NCBI GenBank assembly: GCA_034522075.1
Contig: JAXHLO010000006.1
Location: 434,001-498,000, forward strand
Length of the DNA stretch: 64,000 bases
Reading direction: 5' to 3'
DNA from: UBA7803 sp034522075
GTDB lineage: Bacteria; Pseudomonadota; Gammaproteobacteria; Pseudomonadales; Azotimanducaceae
Positions 53,510 to 63,554 of this stretch are shown one piece after another. The notes under the pieces are model-generated. The model was not told the DNA's origin. It ran no database searches and saw nothing but the letters and a program-made list of their open reading frames with translations. Position 1 is the first letter of the stretch. Every line of letters begins with the position of its first letter. Made by a program: the position numbers and the translations under genes.

Positions 53510-54841
53510 CTATTCCCGCCAGGGATCGCCGGACTCGAAGGCGTCCAGGTGAGACTGGAGTTCCGCCGCCAGCGCGCCCTCGTCTTCCGGAACCAGCGTC
53601 AGGGCCTCGCGCTGGGTTGCCACGGCCCGGTCGAACTTGCCGGTCTCGGCATAAGCGGCCGCCAGGGTATCCAGATAGCCGGGAGAGCGGTTGCGGCTCA
53701 CTGCCTGCAGGGCCAGGGTGACGGCCTGCTGGCCGTTGCGCACCTGCTCGAACGGACTGGTGGCGAGCAGCCAGGCGTAGTCGTTCAGGGCCTGGGGACT
53801 GTTCTGGGCCGCTGCCCGGGCCAGCCACTTGCCGGCCTGCTGCTGAGCCTCGAGGTCGCCTGCGCGCAGGGCCGTGTAGGCCATGCGTATCTGTGCGTCC
53901 ACCAAGCCCGCGTCGGCCGCCTTCCCGTACCAGTGAAGCGCTTGGTCGCGATCGGCCTGGACGGCGGTGCCGGTCTCGTAAAGATAGGCGAGCCCCATAT
54001 AGGCCGTGGGATGACCCTGGTCTGCCGCCTGTTCGAACAGCAGGCGGGCGCGGTCGGGGTCTGCCGCTGCGCCTTCCCCGGTGAGATGCATGTGCCCCAG
54101 TTTGGCCTGCGCCACCGCGCTGCCGCCAGCGGCCGCCTGCTGGAAGTATTCCCGCGCGGCTTCGGCGTCCGCCTCGCCGCCTTCGCCCGCCTCTGCCATA
54201 AAGCCGAGATAGGCGTAAGCATCCGTGACGCCGGCGTCCGCAGCCTTGCGGTACCAGTCGCGGGCCTGCGCCGGTTGCGGCGGGTCTGCCAGCGGTGCCC
54301 GATAGCTCTGCGCCAGGTGAATCATGGCCGTCCCCAGACCCGCATCGGCAGCCTCGGCCAGCAGCCGCCGCGCGCTGTCCACGTCCTGTTCCACGCCGCG
54401 GCCGCGCAGATAAGCGATGCCCAGATTCAGCAGTGCCGGCGGATGGCCGGTCCGGGCCGCCTGTTCGAAGAAGGCTGCCGCCAGATCCGCATTCTGTTCC
54501 ACCCCGAGGCCTTCGGCGTGCAGGTGCGCCACCGCCGACAGGGCCGCCGGGTTGGCCGGGTGGAACTCCAGCGCGCGGTTGTAATCCTTGTTGGCGGAAA
54601 CGTACATGCCCTGGGCATAGAAGCTGTAGCCGCGCAGATAATAGGCCTGCGAGCGCTGACCCGCGGTCAGGCGGAAATCGATGAGCGCCGGTTCGAGGTA
54701 GGTGCGCGCCAGGTCGTGGCGGCCCGCCTGCAGAAGCTCGGCGGCCTGCTCGAGATAGGCGGGCGAGTCGATTTTCAGCGCCCCGGCCGGGCTTGAAAAT
54801 ACCGCCAGCGCCCACACAGTAAGGATAAGCGACAATCGCAT
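53510..54841 (-). CDS. Sel1-repeat (SEL1-like) periplasmic protein
   Basis: A 443-residue protein with a signal peptide (SLILTVWALAVFSSPAGA) and about eight Sel1/TPR-like repeats, for example PALLNLGIAYLRGRGVEQDV, TAYMGLAYLYETGTAVQADR and AQAKLGHMHLTGEGAAADPD. Such helical repeat proteins serve as scaffolds in the periplasm. The last part (from about 370) looks like plain TPR. Function unknown. It stands alone between the pomAB region and ssrA. Confidence 0.82.
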   Translation of the reverse strand: MRLSLILTVWALAVFSSPAGALKIDSPAYLEQAAELLQAGRHDLARTYLEPALIDFRLTAGQRSQAYYLRGYSFYAQGMYVSANKDYNRALEFHPANPAALSAVAHLHAEGLGVEQNADLAAAFFEQAARTGHPPALLNLGIAYLRGRGVEQDVDSARRLLAEAADAGLGTAMIHLAQSYRAPLADPPQPAQARDWYRKAADAGVTDAYAYLGFMAEAGEGGEADAEAAREYFQQAAAGGSAVAQAKLGHMHLTGEGAAADPDRARLLFEQAADQGHPTAYMGLAYLYETGTAVQADRDQALHWYGKAADAGLVDAQIRMAYTALRAGDLEAQQQAGKWLARAAAQNSPQALNDYAWLLATSPFEQVRNGQQAVTLALQAVSRNRSPGYLDTLAAAYAETGKFDRAVATQREALTLVPEDEGALAAELQSHLDAFESGDPWRE

Positions 54842-54952
54842 GGTGTTCGGGTAGGGAACTGCCCTGTAAACGCTGAGTCTAAACTTTCAGACAACGCGAC
54901 GCAGCCGGGGTTTTCCGCCCGGGCCGCGTGCTAAGATACACCAGCTTTCCAC

Positions 54953-55308
54953 GGGGGCGATTTGGCTTCGACGTGGGTGACAAAGCCTGAGGTGCATGCC
55001 GAGAGGGTAGTGACTCTCGTAAAACAATCGCTGCAACTTAGTATAGTTGCCAACGACGAAAACTACGCACTAGCGGCCTAAAACCCGCTTACACCGATGA
55101 TCCAGGCCTGCATGGTGAAATCGGTGGCGCAAGCTGCAGGATCGCGTGTAGGCCTCGCCCGGGGCCGAAGCGTTAAACACAATCGGGATCGCCGACCACA
55201 CCCTGACCGCCGGGTCGTGAGAGGCTAAATCAATAGACGGAAGCTAAGCATGTAGAGCCAAGGGTGGCGTGCCAACGGACGCGGGTTCAACTCCCGCCGC
55301 CTCCACCA
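54953..55308 (+). ncRNA. ssrA: Transfer-messenger RNA
   Basis: A 356-nt tmRNA. The 5' end GGGGGCGATTTGGCTTCGACG pairs with the 3' end GGTTCAACTCCCGCCGCCTCC-ACCA (only partial quote), giving the tRNA-like part with T loop GGTTCAACTC. The tag frame at 55049-55081 encodes ANDENYALAA and stops with TAA, a typical gammaproteobacterial proteolysis tag. It works with SmpB to rescue stalled ribosomes. ssrA 3' ends are frequent integration sites; the genes that follow look accessory. Confidence 0.97.
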
Positions 55309-55422
55309 ATTTCTCTTCCAGCCTTGTCCGAGCCCTTCCAGTGCTGCCACGGCTCGAACGCGCCTTCGCGAGCCTGCCGTTGGGCGATCCGCTGGCCGCG
55401 GATACGCTGATTGACGCCGACG

Positions 55423-56529
<1,107 letters not shown>

Positions 56530-56601
56530 ATGTGTTCCTCCTGGGTGAAAGCTCTATCCGTGCGATGACTGTTCGCCACCTGTTAGGGCGCCTGGTTGCC
56601 A

Positions 56602-57606
56602 CTAAACGGCCTCGTCTGTTTTCGGCGCAGGAAACCTCCCGTATTGCTCGGTCGCAAGCGCAGCATTCAGGATGCGCTGCTGGATGATGCGGTTCACGCC
56701 GACCTGGTTGCTGCGGGTGATCAGCGCGTGCGGATCCGGATACAACTGGCCGCGTACCCTGGCGATCGCAGCCTCGTAAAGCGGCCAGCCTGTATGGCCG
56801 TACGCGTGCAGATGCCAGATTTCCCGCCAGTCCCTGGCGAAATCATTCAACAGATTCGTGTAATGGGTGATTCGCTGTGGATCGTTGTCGGGATGCTGGG
56901 CGAAATCGTCCATCAGGCTGCCAACCAGCCCATCGATCTCACCGGGGGCCATGACCGGTGCAACATTGAACTGCTCGGTGAGAATCTGAGGTGTCTGCTG
57001 CGGATCGAAGGGCACCCGCTCGGCCAGCGAATCGATTGCCGAGGTATCGGTCAGCGAATCGAACTGCTGCATGCGCCGCACAGTGCGCCAGAACCGCGAT
57101 GAGCCGGCTGTGTCGATCACCAGATGGACCCGCGTCTGCTGGCTCGCGTTCACCACCCTGTGTCGTTGCCAGGAATTGAATATCCAGCACTCACCGGGCT
57201 TCATGTGGACACTGTCATCGGCGCAGTAGAACGTGACCGACGGATCGGTGATCACGGGCACATGTATGCGCACCCGTGTGTACCAATGGTAGTTGAAATC
57301 GATGTGTTCCTCGACTTCGCAGCCGGCGTCCAGCCTCATCAGTCGCGAACGCCCGAGCACCTCGCCAAAAGCTGCCATGACCTGTCCGGTATACGGAGAT
57401 GCCCGGAGGTGTCTGGTCACGCACATCCTGCCGTGAAAGTCGTCATTGTCTTCGCCGTCGCGTGAAATGAGCGGGATCGCGAAGTTGCCGGGCAGGCCCA
57501 GGGGGTGTGGCATCCACGTGTCGGCTCGAAAATTCCGAACCTCCTGGGCGAGCTGGTCGGCATCGAACGCGAATGGCAGCCGGATGAATGGTTTTGCAAT
57601 TTCCAT
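56602..57606 (-). CDS. Aspartyl/asparaginyl beta-hydroxylase family dioxygenase
   Basis: A 334-residue protein. The N-terminal half has the AspH-type 2-oxoglutarate/Fe(II) fold: EEHIDFNYHWYTRVRIHVP, with His101 as an iron ligand, and WIFNSWQRHRVVNASQQTRV, with His149 as the second ligand and Arg159 for 2-oxoglutarate. As in human AspH, the usual Asp ligand is missing. The C-terminal half (about 175-334) is a helical domain of unknown role. It lies 18 nt after the sulfotransferase gene. Peptide-bound Asp/Asn, or a small molecule, may be the substrate. Confidence 0.85.
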   Translation of the reverse strand: MEIAKPFIRLPFAFDADQLAQEVRNFRADTWMPHPLGLPGNFAIPLISRDGEDNDDFHGRMCVTRHLRASPYTGQVMAAFGEVLGRSRLMRLDAGCEVEEHIDFNYHWYTRVRIHVPVITDPSVTFYCADDSVHMKPGECWIFNSWQRHRVVNASQQTRVHLVIDTAGSSRFWRTVRRMQQFDSLTDTSAIDSLAERVPFDPQQTPQILTEQFNVAPVMAPGEIDGLVGSLMDDFAQHPDNDPQRITHYTNLLNDFARDWREIWHLHAYGHTGWPLYEAAIARVRGQLYPDPHALITRSNQVGVNRIIQQRILNAALATEQYGRFPAPKTDEAV

Positions 57607-57624
57607 AGTCCCTCGCGTCGCCGT

Positions 57625-59163
57625 TCAGCCTGCGGCAAGTTCCGCCATCAGCGGCGAAAGGTATGGCTCGAATTTTTTCCACCGGGTTGTCGACGCCGAG
57701 GAGATCGGCTGCCGGGCCCGGAGCATATTGGCGGTAAATACCGGCGCGTCGTTTTCATGAAACCTCAGGCACGCGTCCTCCCAGGGAAGGCCGCATCGGC
57801 CCACGAGTTCGCGTATCTCCACGTCCGGGTTCGCGACCAGCCTGCCGTAATCGGCCTCGATGATATCCAGGCCGGAGATCCGGCTCCAATGACGCATCAG
57901 TGTCGAGTAGATTCTCCGGTGATAGTGACCAAGGCTTTTCAGGTGCGTGTTGTAGGGCAGGTGCGCGCCGAAGTGCGCCGAATACAGTGACCAGCACGTG
58001 GCGATCGGATCACGAGAACAGTGGACGACGCGCGCGTCCGGAAAAAGGATGCGAATCAGCCCGATGGCGGAAAAATTGGCCGGCAGCTTGTCGGTAACGT
58101 AGCGGGCATCGAGATCGCGCTCGAACAGCTTGTCGAGATACAGCTCACGCAGCTGATGCAGCAGGGCCCTGACATGCTGGTTGCGGGTGGGCAGGCTTTT
58201 GGTCGCTTTTTGCGCTGTCTCCGTCGAAAGGAGCCGCGCGAGACAGTCCTGCATGAAGGGAAGTTCGCCACCTCCGGTCACGTCCGAATGGCTGGCGAGG
58301 ACGCGTTCTACCAGCGTCGTTCCCGAACGCGGCATGCCGACTATGAAGATGAGTGTCATGTCCAGTTCGAGCGGGTCGAGCGGCTCGGTGATGGCGCTGT
58401 GGTCGAACAGCTCGATCACCCGGTTCGTTTCCGCCTCGATCCGCTCGGGGTCGTAGACGATGCCGAGCTCTTGCATCGTCCGTGCCGCGGCAGCATTGGC
58501 TTCGTCGTAAAGCGCCATCGCCGACTCGGCACGACCGGACAGCTCGTGGATGCGTGCCAGTGAAAACAGGATGTTCGCCGCTTCGCGCCTGGCAAGCGTG
58601 GTATCGCCTCGCAGGGTTTCCAGGTGTTGCGTCAGTGGATCGGAAACCTGCGGAGGCGAAATGTCGACCAGGTTGAACAGGGCATCGGTCTGGGCGGGGT
58701 CGATGTCGATTGCGCGGGCGTAAGCCGCCGCGGCCGCCTCTGCCCGCCCGTGTATCTTGTGCAGGTGCCCGGCCAGCACGTGACCTTCGGCACGATTCGG
58801 AAACCGCTCGAGCAGGTCATCGCGCGTCTGCATCGCAGGCCCGATGTCGCGGTTGGCCAGCAGCGCCGCGCCATAGCGGATCAGGTGGTCGGCGTCACGG
58901 GAGTCGAGTGCGCAGGCGCGCTCGAACGCATCTGCCGAACCCTGCCAGTCCTCGCGATACCCGAGCAGCGTGCCCAGGTCGACCCAGGCACGCAGGCACA
59001 TCGGGTCGATCTCGATAATCCTGCGAAGAGTGAGTTCAGCCTTGCTGGGTTCCCCGGTCGCCCGGTAGAGCTCGACCAGAGAAAAGTAGTTGTTCAGATC
59101 GCGCGGGTTGGCGGCGATCGAACGGATAAGCCCCTGCTCACTCGATGGCTGCGATACGCTCAT
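57625..59163 (-). CDS. TPR-containing sulfotransferase (first copy)
   Basis: A 512-residue protein with about five TPR repeats in residues 20-240 (LNNYFSLVELYRATGEPSKA, AEGHVLAGHLHKIHGRAEAA) and a sulfotransferase domain from about 268. The PAPS 5'-phosphosulfate loop is GMPRSGTTLVERVL (276-289), and the 3'-phosphate site is HCSRDPIATCWSLY (Arg384). TPR-sulfotransferases sulfate peptide tyrosines, sugars or lipids; the acceptor is unknown. It is 5 nt from the second copy. Confidence 0.88.
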   Translation of the reverse strand: MSVSQPSSEQGLIRSIAANPRDLNNYFSLVELYRATGEPSKAELTLRRIIEIDPMCLRAWVDLGTLLGYREDWQGSADAFERACALDSRDADHLIRYGAALLANRDIGPAMQTRDDLLERFPNRAEGHVLAGHLHKIHGRAEAAAAAYARAIDIDPAQTDALFNLVDISPPQVSDPLTQHLETLRGDTTLARREAANILFSLARIHELSGRAESAMALYDEANAAAARTMQELGIVYDPERIEAETNRVIELFDHSAITEPLDPLELDMTLIFIVGMPRSGTTLVERVLASHSDVTGGGELPFMQDCLARLLSTETAQKATKSLPTRNQHVRALLHQLRELYLDKLFERDLDARYVTDKLPANFSAIGLIRILFPDARVVHCSRDPIATCWSLYSAHFGAHLPYNTHLKSLGHYHRRIYSTLMRHWSRISGLDIIEADYGRLVANPDVEIRELVGRCGLPWEDACLRFHENDAPVFTANMLRARQPISSASTTRWKKFEPYLSPLMAELAAG

Positions 59164-59168
59164 GCGCG

Positions 59169-60884
59169 CTAACCCTGTGGTGCCTGGCGGCTGTCATGAG
59201 ATCTGAGTGCTGGCGCCAGGATCTCGACCAGCGGCTGAAGGTGTGCTTCGTAATCGCGCCATCGTCCCACGGACCTGTGGTAAATGGGCTGGCGCACCTG
59301 CCAGCGGCTCGGCGTGCGGATCCCGCGGTCGGTGCGGTAGAACTGCAGGCAGTCCTGTTCCCAGTCGAGTCCACACCAATCCAGCAGGGTTCGTATCGTC
59401 TGTTCGGTGTCGCTGACGAGATCTTCGTAGTGCACATCGAGAATTCGCTGGGGCAGCACTGCGTGCCAATGCGCCATGAGGCGACGATAATCGAGGTAAT
59501 AATGTCCCAGTGCCTCGAGGTCACTGGCAAACAGCAGGCGCTCGCCAAAGCTCGTGAAGTAACACGACAGGCAGGTGTCGAGCGGGTCGCGACGGCAATG
59601 GATGATCGCGGCGTCCGGAAAAAGAACCGAAATGAGTCCGAGATGCATGAAGTTGAACGGCATCTTGTCGGTCACGTGCGCTGCATCTGCCGAAATCGAC
59701 TCGAGTTTCTTACGGTATTGCGCAGCCAGGCGCGACAACCCGGCGCTGTCGCGTGATCGCACACCGTGAGGGTACGGCTCACCGTCGTGGGCCATGCCCG
59801 CGGCCAGGTTGGTGATGGTCGAAAGTTCGCCGCCCGCCGCCACCATGGAGTGACTCGCCAGGATCTGCTCGACCAGCGTCGTGCCCGATCGCGGCATGCC
59901 CAGGATGAAAATGGGGCGTGGGCGGCCGGCTGCATGGGTCGAGCGGCTGCGCAGTAATTCGTCGGTGAATACATCGATGATGCTGTCGACGGCCTGTCTG
60001 AAGAGCGTGCTGTCGAAAGTCTGCTTTTTCCAGCTTATGGCATTGCCGCTCCGCAAGTGACCGAAAGCCGCATCGTAGTGCCGGTGACGATCGAAATACC
60101 GGGCGAGCGCCAGGTGCAGTTGTGCGCTTGCCTGTGCGGGCAAGGCAGCGGAGTCGAGCAGCGCCTGCGCCTCACGCACATGTCGTTCGTCGACCTTGGT
60201 TTCTTTCATGGACAGGATTTGCGCAAGTGCGGTGACCTGGCGGGGGTTTCGGCCGAGTACGGATAGATACTGGAACTTTGCCTGCCGGAAGCGGCCGGTG
60301 GATTCGAGAGCTTCTGCGAGCGTCAGCCGCGCTTCGGCGAGCTGTGGTGCGAGCCTGACCGCGCGGCGCCCCAACCGCACGGCTTGTTCGGCGTTGTCGA
60401 GCAGCAGGCTGTTCCGCGCCACCTTCGCGTACGCAGCACCTGATAACGGCTGTGCCGCAACCAGGCGTTGCAGATATGGCTGCGCACGCGCCGGCTGGCT
60501 TTTTTCGGTGAACAGCGCTGCGAGGTTGCCCAGCGCATCGCCATGACGGGGGTCGATATCCAGTGAGCGGTTGAAGTAATCGAGCGCTTCATCGAGCGCG
60601 CCCTGCCTCAGCCGGGCGACTCCAAGGTCGTTGAGCAGATCCGCCGATGCCGGCTCATGACTGAGCGCCTCGGCAAGATGACGTTCCGCCTCGCCGTAGC
60701 GTTGCGCCTGCAGCAGGGCAAGCCCGAGGTACCGCAGTGCGATGGGGCGATCAGGATAGGCCTCGACCAGCGCGTAACAGTGCCCGAGCGCCTGCTCGGT
60801 GCCCCCCTGCCGGATCAATTCAGCTGCTTTGCTCAGCGCGGCCGCCAGCTGCCGGTTGCTGGCGGCCGCTGCGGGCGTGTTCAT
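59169..60884 (-). CDS. TPR-containing sulfotransferase (second copy)
   Basis: A 571-residue relative of the neighbouring protein, with about five or six TPR repeats (residues 30-230: LGLALLQAQRYGEAERHL, DALGNLAALFTEKSQPARA) and a C-terminal sulfotransferase domain with GMPRSGTTLVEQIL (about 329) and HCRRDPLDTCLSCY. The two copies differ along most of the length, so the duplication is old. ATG 60884 is preferred because AGGGGG precedes it; an ATG 8 codons earlier has no site. Confidence 0.87.
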   Translation of the reverse strand: MNTPAAAASNRQLAAALSKAAELIRQGGTEQALGHCYALVEAYPDRPIALRYLGLALLQAQRYGEAERHLAEALSHEPASADLLNDLGVARLRQGALDEALDYFNRSLDIDPRHGDALGNLAALFTEKSQPARAQPYLQRLVAAQPLSGAAYAKVARNSLLLDNAEQAVRLGRRAVRLAPQLAEARLTLAEALESTGRFRQAKFQYLSVLGRNPRQVTALAQILSMKETKVDERHVREAQALLDSAALPAQASAQLHLALARYFDRHRHYDAAFGHLRSGNAISWKKQTFDSTLFRQAVDSIIDVFTDELLRSRSTHAAGRPRPIFILGMPRSGTTLVEQILASHSMVAAGGELSTITNLAAGMAHDGEPYPHGVRSRDSAGLSRLAAQYRKKLESISADAAHVTDKMPFNFMHLGLISVLFPDAAIIHCRRDPLDTCLSCYFTSFGERLLFASDLEALGHYYLDYRRLMAHWHAVLPQRILDVHYEDLVSDTEQTIRTLLDWCGLDWEQDCLQFYRTDRGIRTPSRWQVRQPIYHRSVGRWRDYEAHLQPLVEILAPALRSHDSRQAPQG

Positions 60885-60968
60885 GCCTTCGCGGCCCCCT
60901 GTTGGCATAACCGTCAGGCCGTGCCGGCGTGGCCGGCAGCCCGACTCGCGGCGCGATTTCGTCCTTGA

Positions 60969-63236
60969 TCAGAAATCGAAATCGTAACGCACTCCGACCG
61001 TGATTTGCCGCGGCGGGCCGATGGTATTGGTGAAACCGGGGTGGCCGCTGATCGAAAAATATTCCTTCTCGTCGAACGCATTGTGCACTCGCCCGAATAT
61101 TTCGAGACGCTCGAAGCGCCCGTCGGGTACCGTGTACGAAGCGCGGAAATCCACGCGCGTCGTAGTGTCCAGGATCTGATCGTTCGGGTCGTAGCCCATA
61201 TTGAAAATAGTGAAAGCGTTGTCCAACATCGGAGAATCATTCCGGTGCACTACGGAAACGCCCAGGAGCAGGCCGTCCAACGCGCCGGTCAGGAACTCAT
61301 ACGACGTGAAAATGCTGGCCTGATGCCGGGGGACATTGGCGACGGCCAGACGTTCGGTGAGGAGGGGTGAAAAAATCTCAGTATCGGTGAACGCATAAGA
61401 GAAACTCGCATTCCAGCCCGGGAGGATTTCGCCCACAAGCTCGAATTCCACGCCGCGATATTTCCGTTTGCCATCCAGAACACTTGAGAACGTACCGCTC
61501 TCACCTATTTCACCAAACGCCGTGGCTGGGACGTTGGTGAGCTCCGCATCGTAGAGTGCCAGTGACGAGCCGACGGATCCGCCGAGCCAGTCCGCCTTGA
61601 TACCTATTTCATTCGAGGTCATGTCCTGCGGGTCGGTAAGCGGGTTGCCGTCGAGGTCGAAAATGCCGATGTTGGGTTCGAAGCCTTCCGAGTAACTGTA
61701 ATACGCCTTGGCGGCCGAGAGGACTTCGCCGCCGCTGAACAGCTCGTAAGTCACCCCGAGCCGGCCGACCCACTCGGTCTGTCGCAGGCGATCTTCAGTC
61801 GTCGGCGAAAACTCGAGCCTGTTGACGACGTCGAGTTCGGTTCGCTGAACGAGCGCGCCGGCGAGCAGCTGCAGCCGGTCGGTCGGATGCAGCAGCACCT
61901 GGGCGCTGCCGCGGATCTCCGTGACATCGCTGACGGCGACGCCGAACAGGGTATCCGGGGGAATCTCCGGGATTTGCGTGCCCTCCGTGGTGATGCCCTT
62001 GCCCCCATCCTCCAGCATGTTCAGGTATCCAAGGCCGGTACTCAGGTAGTTGGTTGACGTGAACGTGCCGCTCTGGTGCTCAAGTGCAGTGAAAAACTGG
62101 TGCGTGCGATCCATGAATTCAAAGTCGCCGCCCAGGCTCAGACGGGCAGTGAACGTCTCATCTTCCACCTGCTCCTTATATGACAGCAGGTAGACCTCAT
62201 CGGGGCCGAGTGCAAATGCGCCGGCAGGGCCGAAGGCGTAAACGTAGTCGATGTCGCGCTTGGTATCCGTGCTGGAAATCTTGGCCTCAAGATTCCAGTC
62301 ATTCGCGAAGGTGTGAGTGATCCTACCCATCGCGACATCGTTTTTCACCGTCGAGTGGGCCTGGCGCGGATCGCCGCAATAGAATCGATCAAACGAAATG
62401 GAGCGAGGTATCGACAGCACCGCGTTTTCGTCCTGCAGCAGCGTGCAGCCGTCGAAGGGGTCAAGGTCCCGGTCCTGGCGGTACAGGTAGACGGTTGCCG
62501 ACGTGGACTCAGTCAAATCGTATGTTGCGGTGCCGTAGTACAACTTGTCGACGTTATTCGTGCTGACAACGGTGTCCTGGAACATGCCTGCGTCCGTGTA
62601 AGCACTGACGACGCGCGCTTTCAGGCGCCCGTCCGTGCCCGGTACTGCGCCGCCCACATCAGCCTCGACACGGAAGCGGTCGAAGTCGCCCCCTTCGAGT
62701 CCGAAGTCCGCACGCCCATCTGCAGTGGCGGACTTCAGGATCTGGTTGATTTCGCCGCCGAATGCACCGGTCACGCCATAGAGGACTGTGGCGGGTCCGC
62801 GCACGACTTCAAGCCGCTCGATTGCCGCATTATCGAGATAGGTGCTCGAATAAGCTTCAATACCGTTGATGCGCGGCGCGCCGAGGCTCTGGCCACGGAT
62901 CAGCAGCTCCTCGGACGCGAAGCCCTGTCCCCCTTTGTGCACGCCCGGCACCATGTCCACGGCCTCATAGGCGCTGCGTCCGCCGGCGAGATCGAGCATT
63001 TCCCGGGATATGACCGATATCGACTGCGGCGTATCGATCAGGTCGAGCCGAAGACCCGTGGCGCTGGTCTGCTCCTCCGGCCGGTAGGTCCTCGCCTCGC
63101 CGTAGACGACGATTTCGTTTATTACTGATTCATCGGCTGTTACTTCGGAACTCTGGGTTTGGCCGGACGCCATTCCCGGTGCCGCCAGTCCATACAACGC
63201 CACGTGTATTGCGTGAGCGATAGGCGATTTGTGCAT
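60969..63236 (-). CDS. TonB-dependent outer-membrane receptor
   Basis: A 755-residue receptor with a signal peptide (IHVALYGLAAPGMASGQ), a plug domain (TGLRLDLIDTPQSISVISRE, LLIRGQSLGAPRINGIEAY, IERLEVVRGPATVLYG) and a 22-strand barrel ending in the aromatic VGVRYDFDF. The plug style resembles ferric-siderophore receptors (FhuA/FpvA type), though the ligand could be different. It is the first gene of the minus-strand group, 84 nt before the sulfotransferase. No signalling (STN) domain is evident. Confidence 0.92.
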   Translation of the reverse strand: MHKSPIAHAIHVALYGLAAPGMASGQTQSSEVTADESVINEIVVYGEARTYRPEEQTSATGLRLDLIDTPQSISVISREMLDLAGGRSAYEAVDMVPGVHKGGQGFASEELLIRGQSLGAPRINGIEAYSSTYLDNAAIERLEVVRGPATVLYGVTGAFGGEINQILKSATADGRADFGLEGGDFDRFRVEADVGGAVPGTDGRLKARVVSAYTDAGMFQDTVVSTNNVDKLYYGTATYDLTESTSATVYLYRQDRDLDPFDGCTLLQDENAVLSIPRSISFDRFYCGDPRQAHSTVKNDVAMGRITHTFANDWNLEAKISSTDTKRDIDYVYAFGPAGAFALGPDEVYLLSYKEQVEDETFTARLSLGGDFEFMDRTHQFFTALEHQSGTFTSTNYLSTGLGYLNMLEDGGKGITTEGTQIPEIPPDTLFGVAVSDVTEIRGSAQVLLHPTDRLQLLAGALVQRTELDVVNRLEFSPTTEDRLRQTEWVGRLGVTYELFSGGEVLSAAKAYYSYSEGFEPNIGIFDLDGNPLTDPQDMTSNEIGIKADWLGGSVGSSLALYDAELTNVPATAFGEIGESGTFSSVLDGKRKYRGVEFELVGEILPGWNASFSYAFTDTEIFSPLLTERLAVANVPRHQASIFTSYEFLTGALDGLLLGVSVVHRNDSPMLDNAFTIFNMGYDPNDQILDTTTRVDFRASYTVPDGRFERLEIFGRVHNAFDEKEYFSISGHPGFTNTIGPPRQITVGVRYDFDF

Positions 63237-63554
63237 CTTAACTCCCAGGTGACAGTGCGAAAGCGTGTCGGTGAAAAACGCCGATCCTCACACGCGCCGT
63301 ATCCGGATCGTACGCGTTGTTAATGTAACCCGTAACGTGGAAGCGTCGCAGGGCCTTGAGACGGCTAATTTCTCATGAGTTGGTGATCAATGCTCAACTA
63401 AGCGGCACGCAGTCGACCCCCATGATGCTGTGTCGATTCTCCGTGATTGCGCATAATCGACGCTACGGCTACCGGCCATCCAAAACATACCGAGTTTCCT
63501 ATACTCACACTCCGAGACTCACATTCCGACACCAACAACAACAGGACTGTCGTG
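63237..63554. other. Divergent intergenic region (TonB receptor / MFS transporter)
   Basis: A gap of 318 bp with no convincing gene. It should hold divergent promoters. I see no clear Fur box, riboswitch or strong hairpin. The region has visibly lower GC than the polyene cluster. Confidence 0.5.
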
